From positions 110,248,001 through 110,312,000 of the forward strand of contig NC_134102.1 in the NCBI RefSeq assembly GCF_000715075.1: a stretch of DNA of 64,000 nt, written 5' to 3'. The translations under genes were made by a program, and so were the position numbers. Positions 11,380-22,203 of the stretch are shown here, in pieces. The stretch is from Nicotiana tabacum (lineage: Eukaryota; Streptophyta; Magnoliopsida; Solanales; Solanaceae). Under the pieces are notes generated by a model. It was not told where the DNA came from. It searched no databases and worked only from the letters and a program-made list of their open reading frames with translations. Every line of letters begins with the position of its first letter. The first letter of the stretch is position 1.

Positions 11380-12890
11380 AGAATTAAAAGAACAGTTATA
11401 AGAGTTGCTTGATAAGGGTTTCATTCAGCCCGGTGTATCACCTTGGGGTGCTCCTGTCTTATTTGTAAAGAAGAAGGATAGTTTTATGCGGATGTGTATT
11501 GGTTACCACCAGCTGAACAAGGTTACAGTGAAGAACATGTATCCATTGCCATGTATTGATGACCTATTTGATCAGCTTCAGGATGCCAGGGTATTCTCTA
11601 AAATTGACTTGCATTCAGGCTATCATCAGTTGAAGATTCGGGAGCCAGATATCCCGAAGACTGCTTTTAGGAATCGGTATGGTCATTACGAGTTCCTTGT
11701 GATGTCTTTTGGGTTGACCAATGCCCCAGCAGTATTTATGCACTTAATGAATAGTGTATTTCAGCCCTATCTTGATTCTTTCATCATTGTGTTTATTGAT
11801 GACATTCTAGTATATTCCCAAAGTCGGGAAGATCATGAGCAACACCTGAGGGTTGTGCTCCAAACTTTGAGAGAAAAGAAGTTATATGCAAAAATTTCAA
11901 AGTGTGAATTCTGGCTTGATTCAGTGGGATTTTTGGGTCATATAGTTTTGTGCGAGGGGATCAAGGTAGATTAGAAGAATATTGAAGTAGTGCAGAGTTG
12001 GTCCAGACCGTCCTCAGTTACGGAAATCCAGAGTTTCCTTGGTTTGGCTGGGTATTAACGCCGATTTGTAAAGGGTTTCTCTTTTATTGCTGCATCTATG
12101 ACCAAATTGACACAGAAGGATGCTCCGTTCAGGTGGACCAAGGAATATGAGGAGAGCTTCCAAAAGCTCAAGACAGCTTTGACTACAGCCCCAGTATTGG
12201 TATTACCTACAGGTACAGGGTCTTATACTGTGTATTGTGACGCGTCGCGTATTGGTCTCGATGCAGTGTTGATGTAAGATGGTAGGGTGATTGCCTACAC
12301 GTCCAGACAGTTAAAGGTGCATGAAAAGAATTATCATGTACATGACCTGGAGTTAGCAGCTATTGTTCATGCCTTAAAAATTTAGCGGCATTATTTGTAC
12401 GGTGTCCATTGTGAGGTCTACACCGATCACCGGAGTCTACAACATTTGTTTAAATAGAAGGATCTTAATTTGTGGCAGTGGAGATGGTTGGAGTTGCTTA
12501 AGGATTATGATACGACCATTCTCTATCATCCTGGGAAGGCCAATATAGTGGCTGATGCCTTGAGTCGTAAGGCGGAGAGTTTGGGCAACTTAGCGTATTT
12601 ACCGGTAGTAGAGAGGCCTTTATCCTTGGATGTTCAGGCCTTGGCCAATCAGTTTGTCAGATTGGATATTTCCGAGCCGAGTCGAGTTTTGGCTTGTGTG
12701 GTCTCTCGGTCCTTTCTTTATGATCGTATCAGGGAGCGTCAGTATGATGACCCACATTTGCTTGTCCTTAAGGATACAGTTCAACATGGTGATGCCAAGG
12801 AAGTCACTATTGGAGATGATGGTGTACTACGGATGCAGGGCAGGCTATGTGTACCCAATGTAGATAGCTTGCGTGAGTTGATTCTCTAGG
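11380..12890 (+). pseudogene. Reverse transcriptase and RNase H remnant, element C
   Basis: The RT carries [54 protein letters not shown] and the catalytic FIDDILVYS near 11790. RNase H follows with [24 protein letters not shown] and ending HPGKANIVADALSRK. The frame is constant but interrupted by stops at 11398, 11972, 12056, 12275, 12383, 12455 and 12887. Each interrupts a conserved block and most are explained by a single transition in CAG, CAA or TGG. The segment could not make a functional enzyme. Confidence 0.9.
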
Positions 12891-14203
12891 AGGCTCATAG
12901 TTCGTGGTACTCCATTCATCCGGGCGCTGCAAAGATGTATCAGGACTTGAGACAGCACTATTGGTGGAGGCGGATGAAGAAAGACATAGTGGAGTATGTA
13001 GCTCGGTGTCTAAATTGTCAACAGGTGAAATATGAGCATCAGCGACCGGGTGGATTGCTTCTGAAGTTAGAGATTCCAGAATGGAAATAGGAGAGGATCA
13101 CTATGGATTTCGTTGTTGGGCTCCCACAGACTCAGAGGAAGTTCGATGCAGCTTGGGTGATTGTGGATAGATTGACCAAGTCAACTCATTTCATTCCTGT
13201 GATGACTACTTACTCTTCCCAGCAGTTGGCTCGAATCTATATTCGCGAGATTGTCAGACTTCAAGGCATACCAGTATCTATCATCTCTAATCGGGGTACA
13301 CAGTTTACATCACGGTTCTGGAGGGCAGTACAACGTGAGTTGGGTACTCGGGTAGAGTTGAGTACAACATTTCACCTTCATACGGACGGGCAGTCCGAAC
13401 GCACTATTCAGATACTGGAGGATATGCTTTGTGTGTGTGTGATAGATTTTAAGGGTGCTTGGGATCAGTTCTTACCACTTGCGGAGTTTGCTTACAACAA
13501 CAGTTACCAGTCAAGAATTCAGATGGCTCCGTATGAGGCTTTGTATGGTAGTCCGTGCTGGTCTCCAGTGGGTTGGTTCGAACCGGGCGAGGCTAGGCTA
13601 TTGAGTACAGACTTGGTTCAGGATGCCTTGGAAAAGGTTAAATTGATTCAGGATCAACTTCTTATAGCCCAATCTAGACAGAAGAGTTATGCGGATCAGA
13701 AGGTTCATGATGTTGCATTTATGGTTGGTCAGCGGGTTTTGCTCCGGGTTTCGCCTATGAAGGGTGTGATGAGGTTCGCGAAGAAGGGCAAGTTGAGCCC
13801 TAGGTATATTGGGCCTTTTGAGATTCTTGAGAATGTTGGAGAGGTGGCTTACAAACTTGCACTGCCACCTAGTCTCTCTGCAGTTCATCAAGTATTCTAT
13901 GTTTCTATGCTTCGGAAATATCACGGCGAACCGTCTCATGTGTTAGACTTCAGTTCAGTTCAGTTGGACAAAGATCTGTCTTATGTTGAGGAACCAGTGG
14001 CTCTTTTAGATAGGCAGGTTCGAAAGCTGAGGTCAAAGAACATTGCTTCTGTGAAGGTTCAGTGGAGGGGTCATCCGGTCGAGGAGGCGACTTGGGAGAC
14101 TGAGCATGATATGCGCAGCTGTTATCCTCATCTTTTCACCACTCCAGGTATAATTCTAAACCCGTTCGAGGATGAATGTTTGTTTAAGAGGTGGAGAATG
14201 TAA
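12890..14203 (+). pseudogene. Integrase with GPY/F and chromodomain, element C
   Basis: The HHCC zinc-binding region is visible (EAHSSW, SIHPG, ARCLNC), followed by a stop at 13088 and an open frame from 13103. The catalytic core starts MDFVVGLP; the second acidic residue, normally Asp in SDRGTQF, is Asn here (codon AAT at 13289), so the DDE triad is broken. YIGPFEIL near 13810 is the GPY/F module. About 13991-14110 encodes a chromodomain (VALLDRQVRKLR...VQWRGHPVEEATWE), which in this clade guides insertion to heterochromatin. The frame ends in the first bases of the 3' LTR. Confidence 0.9.
14188..14198 (+). promoter_or_regulatory. Polypurine tract of element C
   Basis: GAGGTGGAGAA directly before the 3' LTR start TGTAATGACCC; the plus-strand primer for reverse transcription. 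Confidence 0.85.
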
Positions 14204-17200
14204 TGACCCAACCGATTATTTTTACTTTTAGAACCCTGTTCCCCTAAATAAAACTCCTCATATGCACCTTTATAAATTTATGACCTGCGGGGATGGTTGG
14301 TTTGGGATTTGGAAGTGTTCGGGTTGAAATCGGAACACTTGGTTCCTTAAGCTGGCCTTAAAATGCTAACTTTGACTTCAGTCAACATTTTGAGAAAATG
14401 ACCCTGGAATAGAATTTTGATGATTCCAAAAGCTCTGTATGGTGATTTTGGACTTAGGAGTGTATTCGGAATTTTATTTGGAAGTCCGTAATTAAATTAG
14501 GCTTGAAATGGCTAAAATAGAAATTTAAATTTGGAAGTTTGACCGGGGAGTTGACTTTTTGATATCGGGGTCGGAATCCAGTTCTGAAAGTTTTCATAGC
14601 TATGTTATGTCATTTATGACTTGCATGCAAAATTTGAGGTCAATCGGACTTGATTTGATATGTTCCGGCGTTGTTTGTAGAAATTGAAAGTTTCAAAGTT
14701 TATTAGACTTGAATCTATGTGTGATTCGTGTTTTTAGTATTGTTGGATGTGTTTTGAAGACTCGACTAAGTTCGTATGACGTATTAGGACTTGTTGGTAT
14801 ATTTATTTGAGGTCCTGAGGGGCTCGGGCATGTTCCGGATGGTTAACGGATCATTTTTGGCCTTGGTGAGATAGCTGATATATGCTGCTGCAATTTTTCT
14901 GGTTTCCTCTTTTGCGTTCGCAAGAGGAGCCTCGCGTTCGCGAAGAGTGTTCTGAGCTGGTGAGATTTTTATTCTACGCGTTCGCAGAGGAGATAACGTG
15001 AACGCGAAGGGTAGGGCAGTGTGTGCATCGCGAACGCATGAGTGGCGTCTCGTTCGCGAAGGAGAGTGAGGCAGCTGGGAACCCCAGTCTTTTGTTCTAC
15101 GCGTTCGCGAGGTAAGGGACGCGTTCGTGAAGGTCAGAGTTTGCAAAGCTTCGTGTTCGTGAAGCGTAGGTCACGTTTGCGAAGAGGAAAGTTGGGTAGC
15201 ACATTTTTGTGCTTCGCGAATGCGAAGCCAGGGTCGCGTTCGCGAAGAAGAAACCACTAGACAGAATGTTTAAGTTCAGAAAATGGGACTTTTTTTCATT
15301 TTTCATTTTTAACGATTTGAAGCTCGGATTGAGGCAATTTTTGGGAAATTTTCAGAGAAAATATCGGGGTAAGTGTTTTTAACTCAATCTTGGTTAGATT
15401 ACCCGAATCGATCACTGTTTTTAACATTTAATTGGTGATTTACGTTGGAAATTTTTGAAAACCCTCTTGGATAGATTTGAGGGTCAAATTGTTATTGGAA
15501 TTTAGTCATTTTGGTATGGTTAGACTCGTGGTTGAATAGGCATTCATATTTCGTAACTTTCGCCGGATTCCGAGTCGTGGGCCCCACGGGCCATTTTTGA
15601 GTTAATTTCGGATTTTTATTGAAAAATGTAGTATTTTCTTATTGAATTAATTCTATAATTTTTGTTGAGTGTATCGAATTAATTATGACTAGATACGAGT
15701 TGACCAGAATCGAAAAATCGAGGAAAAAACATACTACTTGGTTAAATTGGAGCAAGTCGAGGTAAGTGACTTGTCTAACCTTGTGTGGGGGAAATTTCCC
15801 CTAGGATTGATATTAATTGTAATGTGATGAAAGTCGTGTACACAAGGTGACGAGTATGTACACAGACTAAATGTGAAGGATTATGTTTTTAAATTGTGAA
15901 GATCACTGTTGCATATTAATTAAATTATTAAATCTTGTTATATTCTCCATCATTGATTTGATTTGTATACTTTAAATTTGCTTGACTTTTTCCTGCTAAT
16001 TGTTTGACCTGTTTAGTTGAAACTTGGATTCTTTTATTCTGTGCATTATTTGAAATTGATTTTCTGTAAATTAATATTATTAATATGAAGTATTTTATAT
16101 TTTTAAATTTGGTATTGAAGCAGCGTATTAAAGATTTTGAAATATTATTTTGCTAAATTATTTATTCCTAAAGATATTTGTAAGATTTTTGTACTCATTG
16201 TGATGGAGCCGTAAGCTCTTTATTGTGGAAAAATATTATTGATGATTTATGTTGGCATGAGCCGTGAGCTCTTTATTGTGAAAAAATATTATTGATGATT
16301 TATGTTGGCATGAGCCGTGAGCTCTTTATTGTGGAAAACTATCATTGTTGATTTACTTTGGCAAATTAAAATATTTGGGCACTTGAGGTGCAAATTGTGA
16401 TATATTGTGATATTGATACGCATGCGGTAGTATAAAGTCTGGGTATTGAAACGCATGCGGTGTGATAAGGATGTCTAAAATGCGGGATGTTATTTCGGGA
16501 GAAAAATATTTTCTTTAAAATAAATTGTGAAGGCTCCCGCGATGAGATGAGGAAATAAAATATTGTGAATTTATTTATGATTTGGGACTACAAGGCGGTA
16601 CCTCGATAGCGCCTTTATTGATATTGATTTATGGCCGTAGTTGCCTTTGATTTTTGTTGTGATTTTCCTTAAAATTGAAAACAAATTATGTTTTGTTTCC
16701 ACAAGGTATTTATTTGCCATTATTTGGTGTAATTAAATGTGACATGCTACTTGATTCATTTCCATTGTCATTTTATCTTATTATATTGTTTAAATATTTT
16801 TTTCCATGTCATTATTTATTCTCCAATAGGGCCTGACCTGACCTCGTCACTACTCTACCGAGGTTAGGCTTGGCACTTACTGGGTACCGTTGTGGTGTAC
16901 TCATACTACGCTTATGTACATCTTTTTGTGCATATCCAGATACATCTTACCAGCCTAGACGTCAGTGAGTTACCTGCGCACGGAGACTTCGAGGTATATC
17001 TGCCAACGTTCGCAGACTCCGGAGTCCCCTTCTATCATTTTTATGTTGCTTCCTTATTTTTCTTTAGACCTTGATATATAGAGACATTGAGAATAAATTT
17101 TTAGAAGCTTGTGACTTATTTCTACCGGGTTTTGGGAGTTGTAATTATTTGAATTATAGTTTATATATTTCAGATATTTATTATTATTCCGCATTGATAG

Positions 17201-17266
17201 CCTTACGTAGTCTTAGAAACTAGGTGTCATCACGATCTCCTATGGAGGAAATTTGGGGTCGTGACA
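14199..17266 (+). repeat. 3' LTR of element C
   Basis: 3068 bases, TG...CA. Carries three GAGCCGTGAGCTCTTTATT units (16206, 16260, 16314) where the 5' LTR has two, and a single copy of the 20-base unit (15101-15120) where the 5' LTR has three. Confidence 0.92.
14910..15255. repeat. GC-rich CGCGTTCGCGAA-word cassette, 3' LTR of C
   Basis: Counterpart of 7500-7880, with several CpG sites decayed to TG or CA relative to the 5' copy. Confidence 0.8.
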
Positions 17267-17405
17267 CATCCACGCGTTCGCGATGAACACTGATCTCTTC
17301 CCTTTGTGAACGCAGCCCCCACTTCGCGAACGCGAAGAGTAATTTTCACCTGCCTCCAGTTTCTTCTTCGCGAACGCGAGCCCCCTCTCGCGAACGCAAA
17401 GAAGG
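17267..17405. repeat. GC-rich CGCGAA-word cassette of LTR B, right part
   Basis: Continuation of 6575-6789. Contains CACGCGTTCGCGATG, CTTCGCGAACGCGAAGAG and CTCGCGAACGCAAAG. Element C therefore inserted inside another element's cassette of the same word. Confidence 0.8.
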
Positions 17406-18123
17406 ATACCAGAAGCAGATTTCTGCAGTTTTTCCCAAGTCCAAAAATGGTTCGTTAATCACCCGAAACCAACCCGAGCCCTCGGGACTCCAAACCAAAC
17501 ATGCACCCAAGTCCTAAAATATCATACGAACTTGCTCGCACGATCAAATCGCCAAAATAACACCAAGAACTACGAATCGGACATCAAATCAAAAGAAATT
17601 TGCAAGAAAACATTAAAACTTATATTTTTACAACCGGACGTCTGAATCACGTCAAATCAACTCCGATTCTCACCAAATTAGGCAGACAAGTCATAAATAT
17701 TATAGTGGACCTATACCGAGCTCCGAAACTAAAATACGGACCCGGTGTCAATAAATCCAACATCAGTAATTTTTTAAAAATCATTAAGCTTTCAAGCTTT
17801 TAATGTTTCATCAAAATTCCATATCTCGGGCTAGGGATCTCGGAATTAGATTCCGGACATACGCCCAAATCCCAAATCACGATACGGACCTACCGGAATT
17901 GTCAAAACACTGATCCGAGTCTGTTTACTCAAAATGATGAACAAAGTCAACTCGGTTGAGTTTTAAAGCTCTATTTCACATTTTAATCCATTTTTCTCAT
18001 AAAAACTATCCGAAAAATTGTACAAACTGCGCACGCAAGTCGAGGAATGATAGATGATGTTTTCGAGGTCTTAGAACACAGAATTACTTATTAAATTTAA
18101 AGATGACATTTTGGGTCATCACA

Positions 18124-18128
18124 CCTAA
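18124..18128. repeat. Target site duplication of solo LTR B (right copy)
   Basis: CCTAA, identical to 4627-4631. Confidence 0.9.
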
Positions 18129-18497
18129 TTACCTAGTTTAATAAGGAAAGATTTACTTTAGTTAATTTAAAATAGATATTTGAAAAATAATTAAATTACA
18201 GTTTTATCCAATGTGAAATCTAGTTTCAAAGGGCAAAAAAGGCGAACGATATTTTACTAAGGGCCTTCGTGCTTTTAATATAGTATAGATTTATTCACGG
18301 CACCTCGTGCTCACATTTCTTTTCATAATCCGCCTGGGAATAGCCACACGCTTCCAGTTTCAACATAAATCAGACTATTATCAATTTACCAATAACAAGA
18401 CAAATTGCACAATGCATAAAAATAAACACAAGGAAAATCACAACATCACATAAAAATCACCAATGTAACCACTCCACATCATCACATAGCATCCCTG

Positions 18498-18890
18498 ACA
18501 ATAGCCACCATTATCTCTCCTATAGCCACCCTTATTACTCCTATAATAGCCTCATTTATCTCTCTGCCCTGACAATATCAATAGCCACCCTTATCTCTCT
18601 TATAGCCACCCTTATCACTCCTATAATATCCTATCTTATCCCTCCGCCCTAACAATATCAATAGTCACCCTTATCGCTCATATAGCCACCCTTATCACTC
18701 CTATAATATCCTCCCTTATCCCTCCGCCCTGAGAATATCAATAGTCACCCTTATCGCTCCTATAACCACCCTTATCACTCCTATAATAGTCTCTCTTATC
18801 TCTCCGCCCTGACAACATCAATAGCCACCCTTATCGCTCTTATAGCCACCCTTATCTCTCCTATAGCCACCCTTATCGCTTAGCGCAGAC
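18498..18890. repeat. Minisatellite of ATAGCCACCCTTATC units in LTR A
   Basis: About 18 copies of ATAGCCACCCTTATCNCTCCT and variants, grouped into a higher-order unit of roughly 70 bases that includes CCGCCCTGACAATATCA. The array is pyrimidine-rich on the plus strand. Confidence 0.85.
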
Positions 18891-20117
18891 AATATCCCAA
18901 CACACATAACAACAATTGAATGCCACCCTTATACCCACATAATATCAACAGTGAAATGCCACCCTTATATCCTCAAAATAATAACTCAAATAACACAACA
19001 ATTTACACAGAATATTATCCCGGCAATATAACAAAATCAATTCATATCACAATTTGCCCAATGGCCACAACCAATTCCAAAGATATAACAAAATCAATTA
19101 ATTTCACAACAAATAGCCCAAGGCTCCACACAATGTGTATAAAACCTAAAAAATGACATAGATGGAAAATACTCAGTATAGGGCAACGCCTTCATTAATC
19201 CAAATTCTTGATAATTATATAACGCCTTGGTTTAAACTTATTTCATTAATTATTTGCAGATGAAAAATCCATAATATAATTATTTCCAGAAAATATCAAA
19301 TCACCCAACTCACGAAATTCACATAAATATACAAGTAATAGCCACATCAAATTGTCATATAAAAACAAATTCAACAAACGCGAATTGAGTCATGGCAAAT
19401 AGATGATTTAATAAATGCCAACAATTATCTAATTTACTACAAAATATGCCTAAGACTTTAACCCAATCAATTTTGTACATATAAGCCCGAGTACGTACTC
19501 GTCACCTCGCGTACACGGCTTTTTACATTTCACAAATGGCACATAAGACTCGATGCCTAAGGGGTAATTCCCCCACTCAAGGTTAGGCAAGATACTTACC
19601 TCGTTTCGCAACCAATTGCAATATTTCAATAAACCTTTGCCTCGCGAATTCGTGTCTGAAAGCTTCAAATCTAGTCACAAACAATTCAATATACTCAACA
19701 CGAATCGTAGGAATTAATTCCATATGAAAATACTAATTTTCCAGCAAAATTCGAAATTTAACTCAAAAATGTCTGTGGGGCCCACATCTTGGAATCCGAC
19801 GAAACTCACAAAATCCGATAACCCATTCAATTACGAGACCACCCATACCGATTTTATCAAATTCCAATATCGGATTGACCTTCAAATCTTCATTTTATAT
19901 TTTTTGAAAATTTTACAAAAAATCTGATTTTTCTTCCATAAATTCACGGATTCATGATGTAAATGAGTATGAAATCATGAAATATAATCAATACAAGATA
20001 AGGAATACTTACCCCAATGTTTACCCGTGAAAATCACCCAAACCGAGCTCCCCAACTATATTTTTGTCAAAAATGGTAGAAAATCCCCGTTTATAGGGTC
20101 TCAGCTGTTTCGGGTGT

Positions 20118-20218
20118 CACAGGTAGCGTGGGGCGCTGCTTGTGGCGCTATTTTCAGTACCCTTAAACATCCCAGCGCCAGGGCTAGCACCCCACGCTAC
20201 CCTGGGCGCTCGCGGCGA
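20118..20218. repeat. GC-rich palindromic cassette of LTR A
   Basis: Words GCGTGGGGCGCTG and TAGCACCCCACGCTACC form an inverted repeat about 80 bases long, with additional GGCGCT/AGCGCC copies. Position within the LTR and GC contrast correspond to the CGCGAA cassettes of B and C. Confidence 0.7.
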
Positions 20219-20519
20219 CGGAAAATCTTTTCCGACACGGAAATGGGCATCTCTCTCTCATACGATGTCCGAATTCGACGATTCTTTTTGCTATGGCTCC
20301 AAAATTTCTATACGGGTCTAATTCTTCAATCAAGACTGAATTTGAAGCTCATTTGCTTTATGTGATACCACGTATTCTTGAAGAATCAATATCGAAATAT
20401 AGCAAATAAAGTCCGATTGACCTCAAATTTTACATACAAGTCGTAGTGCATCGTATGAAGCTATTCAAGACTTCAAATAGTAGAAAGGAGAGTAATAACT
20501 CAAATCAATTAGGTAATTT

Positions 20520-20656
20520 ACCATTAGATTCTTATATTATACAAATATTTAAGGGCATAAAAGTCGACCAATATTTCGAGGATATTTTAGTCGTTCAACA
20601 TTTAGCATAAATTATTCGTGCTTTTATAATAACTAGTCTCTATAAAAAGATAAATT
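20520..20656 (-). mobile_element. Possible second Helitron 5' end
   Basis: Read on the minus strand, this contains ATAAAAGCACGAAT, then AAAATAT and CGACTTTTATGCCCTT, in the same order and spacing as in the 5' end of the Helitron at 18289. The terminal TC and the matching 3' end were not identified, so this may be only a fragment. Confidence 0.35.
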
Positions 20657-20671
20657 TTTATTTTTAATTTT

Positions 20672-20819
<148 letters not shown>

Positions 20820-22080
20820 TTGAACTTTGTTTGAGTTACTACATTTATGAGTTATAAAATTTATTTACTACTCAAGAATGTTAAGTCCAAACTTGAAATA
20901 ATACGTTAAAAGATAAAATTGTGAAAAAAGTTTAAGAAATATTTATAAATTACATTACAATAAATATTTATATGTATAAAATATTTTTTAAAATTGTATA
21001 AATGTACTATCGGGTTGGTTTAGTTTCGGTTTGACTTTTTTAGTTAAACCAAACCAAACCAATTATGGTCAGATTTGTTTTTCAATACCAAACCATAATC
21101 GGATTTTTTTTTTCCGATTTAACTCGGATTATCGATTTTCTTTATACACCCCTACTTTACATAATAGACATGTCTTTTTGATTAATAACTAATTCTTTAG
21201 TTATTATTAAATTAGGAAGAAATCCAACATTTCAAGAAGAGAACCCCTTTTTCTTCTGCTTGATGATTGTTAATTTGTTATTTAGAAGAAATTTCATAAA
21301 TGATTACACTACCTTGGAATCGATTGGGCCCGAATCAAAATATGAACTGCATCTCATCCGAATGTTCAAATTACAAAATCTGATGGTTGCAAAAAGGACA
21401 TTAATTAGATTTAATTAGCATATTAGTATCTCAACTTGTTTTTATTAACTTTTTAATATAGCTAAAAACCAAAATTATGGCATGAGTTAATTACATGACG
21501 TTATCTGAAGTTTCATCTAAGCATTACTTAAATACATGATGAGACCTTGTCTTAAGATAATGATCCATTTATAATTAGAGAATATCATGACAATATTAAC
21601 ATGTTCTCCTCTAATACAGAGTTTGTTAAGGGACATAATGGTAAAAACAAAAATAATGGGTTTCAAATTTTAAAAGAGAAACAAGATGCAAAATTATCGC
21701 TCATCAATAAAAGTATAACTAGTTAACGACTTAACGTATTGAATATAATGCTTTCTGAATTGTCAATATTAACTTTTTTGGAGAATTATACAAACTTTCC
21801 TTTAGATTTGTTTAATATATATGTGAAACCATAAAAGCATGAATGTGTTACAAGTCCAAACCTCAGTTAGAAAAGCAGAACAAGACATTTTCCTTTATTA
21901 TGTTGCCATATTTACCTCTTTAATTTCATTATATTTCTATATACTACCACAAAAACAAAAAAGAATCTTGCCATTTGTATTATTCCAAAATCTACCTATA
22001 GACGGATGTACACACACATGACAAGTACCACATGCTATTCATGACATAAGATTATAACATTAATTAAAAGGCACCATATT
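20820..22080. other. Intergenic AT-rich region upstream of the TPD1-like gene
   Basis: No gene seen. 21010-21150 is rich in AAACCAAACC and its complement and ends TATACACCCCTAC. The same AACC-rich sequence with a GGGTGTA end appears at 24780-24910 and 25395-25530. The rest is unremarkable. Confidence 0.5.
21010..21150 (-). mobile_element. Degenerate AAACCAAACC-rich element, possible hAT-type MITE
   Basis: The minus strand starts GTAGGGGTGTATA and contains GGTTTGG-type blocks on both strands. The minus-strand element at 25395-25530 starts CAGGGGTGTACATGGATC. The shared end suggests a family of short DNA elements; the opposite ends and target duplications are not clear. Confidence 0.4.
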
Positions 22081-22082
22081 AT

Positions 22083-22090
22083 TATAAATA
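22083..22090 (+). promoter_or_regulatory. TATA box of the TPD1-like gene
   Basis: TATAAATA about 115 bases upstream of the start codon at 22204. It leaves room for a short leader and is the only good TATA match close by. Confidence 0.6.
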
Positions 22091-22203
22091 TGGCCAACAT
22101 TGAACGATTCTTTCAAAATTCATTCTTTTCCAATTTTGCATACAGAAGAGAATACAGCAGGCAGTTTCAACATCAACAAATTAAGAGATCTTTTCCCTAA
22201 CTA

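Larger units (their letters stand above)
6790..17266 (+). mobile_element. Gypsy chromovirus element C, two LTRs, decayed
   Basis: Complete structure: 5' LTR 6790-9895, primer site 9899-9910, gag/pol 10093-14200, polypurine tract 14188-14198 and 3' LTR 14199-17266. LTR ends are TGTAATGACCC...GGGTCGTGACA. The five bases on the two sides are CTTCT and CATCC, a 3/5 match, so the target duplication is mutated or the borders are slightly different. The C-terminal chromodomain and domain order PR-RT-RNase H-IN-chromodomain place it in the chromoviruses, probably Tekay/Del. Coding capacity is destroyed by deletions, frameshifts and eight stops. Confidence 0.92.
4632..18123 (-). mobile_element. Solo LTR B (Gypsy), split by element C
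   Basis: Starts TGTCACGACCC at 4632 and ends GGGTCATCACA at 18123, flanked by the perfect five-base duplication CCTAA. The LTR itself is 4632-6789 plus 17267-18123, about 3.0 kb. No internal region, primer site or second LTR accompanies it, so it is a solo LTR left by recombination between two LTRs. The TGTCACGACCC end is nearly shared with LTR A, which makes them related Gypsy families. Confidence 0.9.
3005..18289 (-). mobile_element. Non-autonomous Helitron carrying a nested solo LTR
   Basis: On the minus strand the element starts TCTATACTATATTAAAAGCA (5' end at 18289) and ends CTAG (3' end at 3005-3008). It sits between A and T of the host, the Helitron target rule (18290 reads A and 3004 reads T on the minus strand). 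Fourteen bases inside the 3' end lies a perfect hairpin: 6-bp stem, 3-base loop, 3019-3033. There is no target duplication, as expected. The element's own sequence is 3005-4631 plus 18129-18289, about 1.8 kb and AT-rich, with no Rep/helicase reading frame, so it depended on another element for transposition. Confidence 0.85.
2117..20500 (-). mobile_element. 5' LTR of Gypsy element A, split by nested insertions
   Basis: The LTR occupies 2117-3004 and resumes at 18290 up to roughly 20500; everything between is a nested Helitron. Its minus-strand 3' end (...GGGTCGTGACA) abuts the primer site. Both parts share the motif CGGCACCTCGTGC/CGGCACCTCATGC directly at the Helitron borders, which shows they were once continuous. 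The outer part contains sequence shared with LTR B (for example GAATTAATTCCATATGAA at 6166 and 19710) and, near 20410, the complement of the GACCTCAAAT...GTCCGATT block also seen in element C's LTRs. The expected outer end (TGTRATGACCC on the minus strand) is missing, so the LTR is truncated near 20500. Confidence 0.75.

Noticed and set aside
6785..17271. Target duplication for element C (CTTCT/CATCC)
   Set aside because: Only three of five bases match; not reported as a true duplication although the LTR borders are clear.
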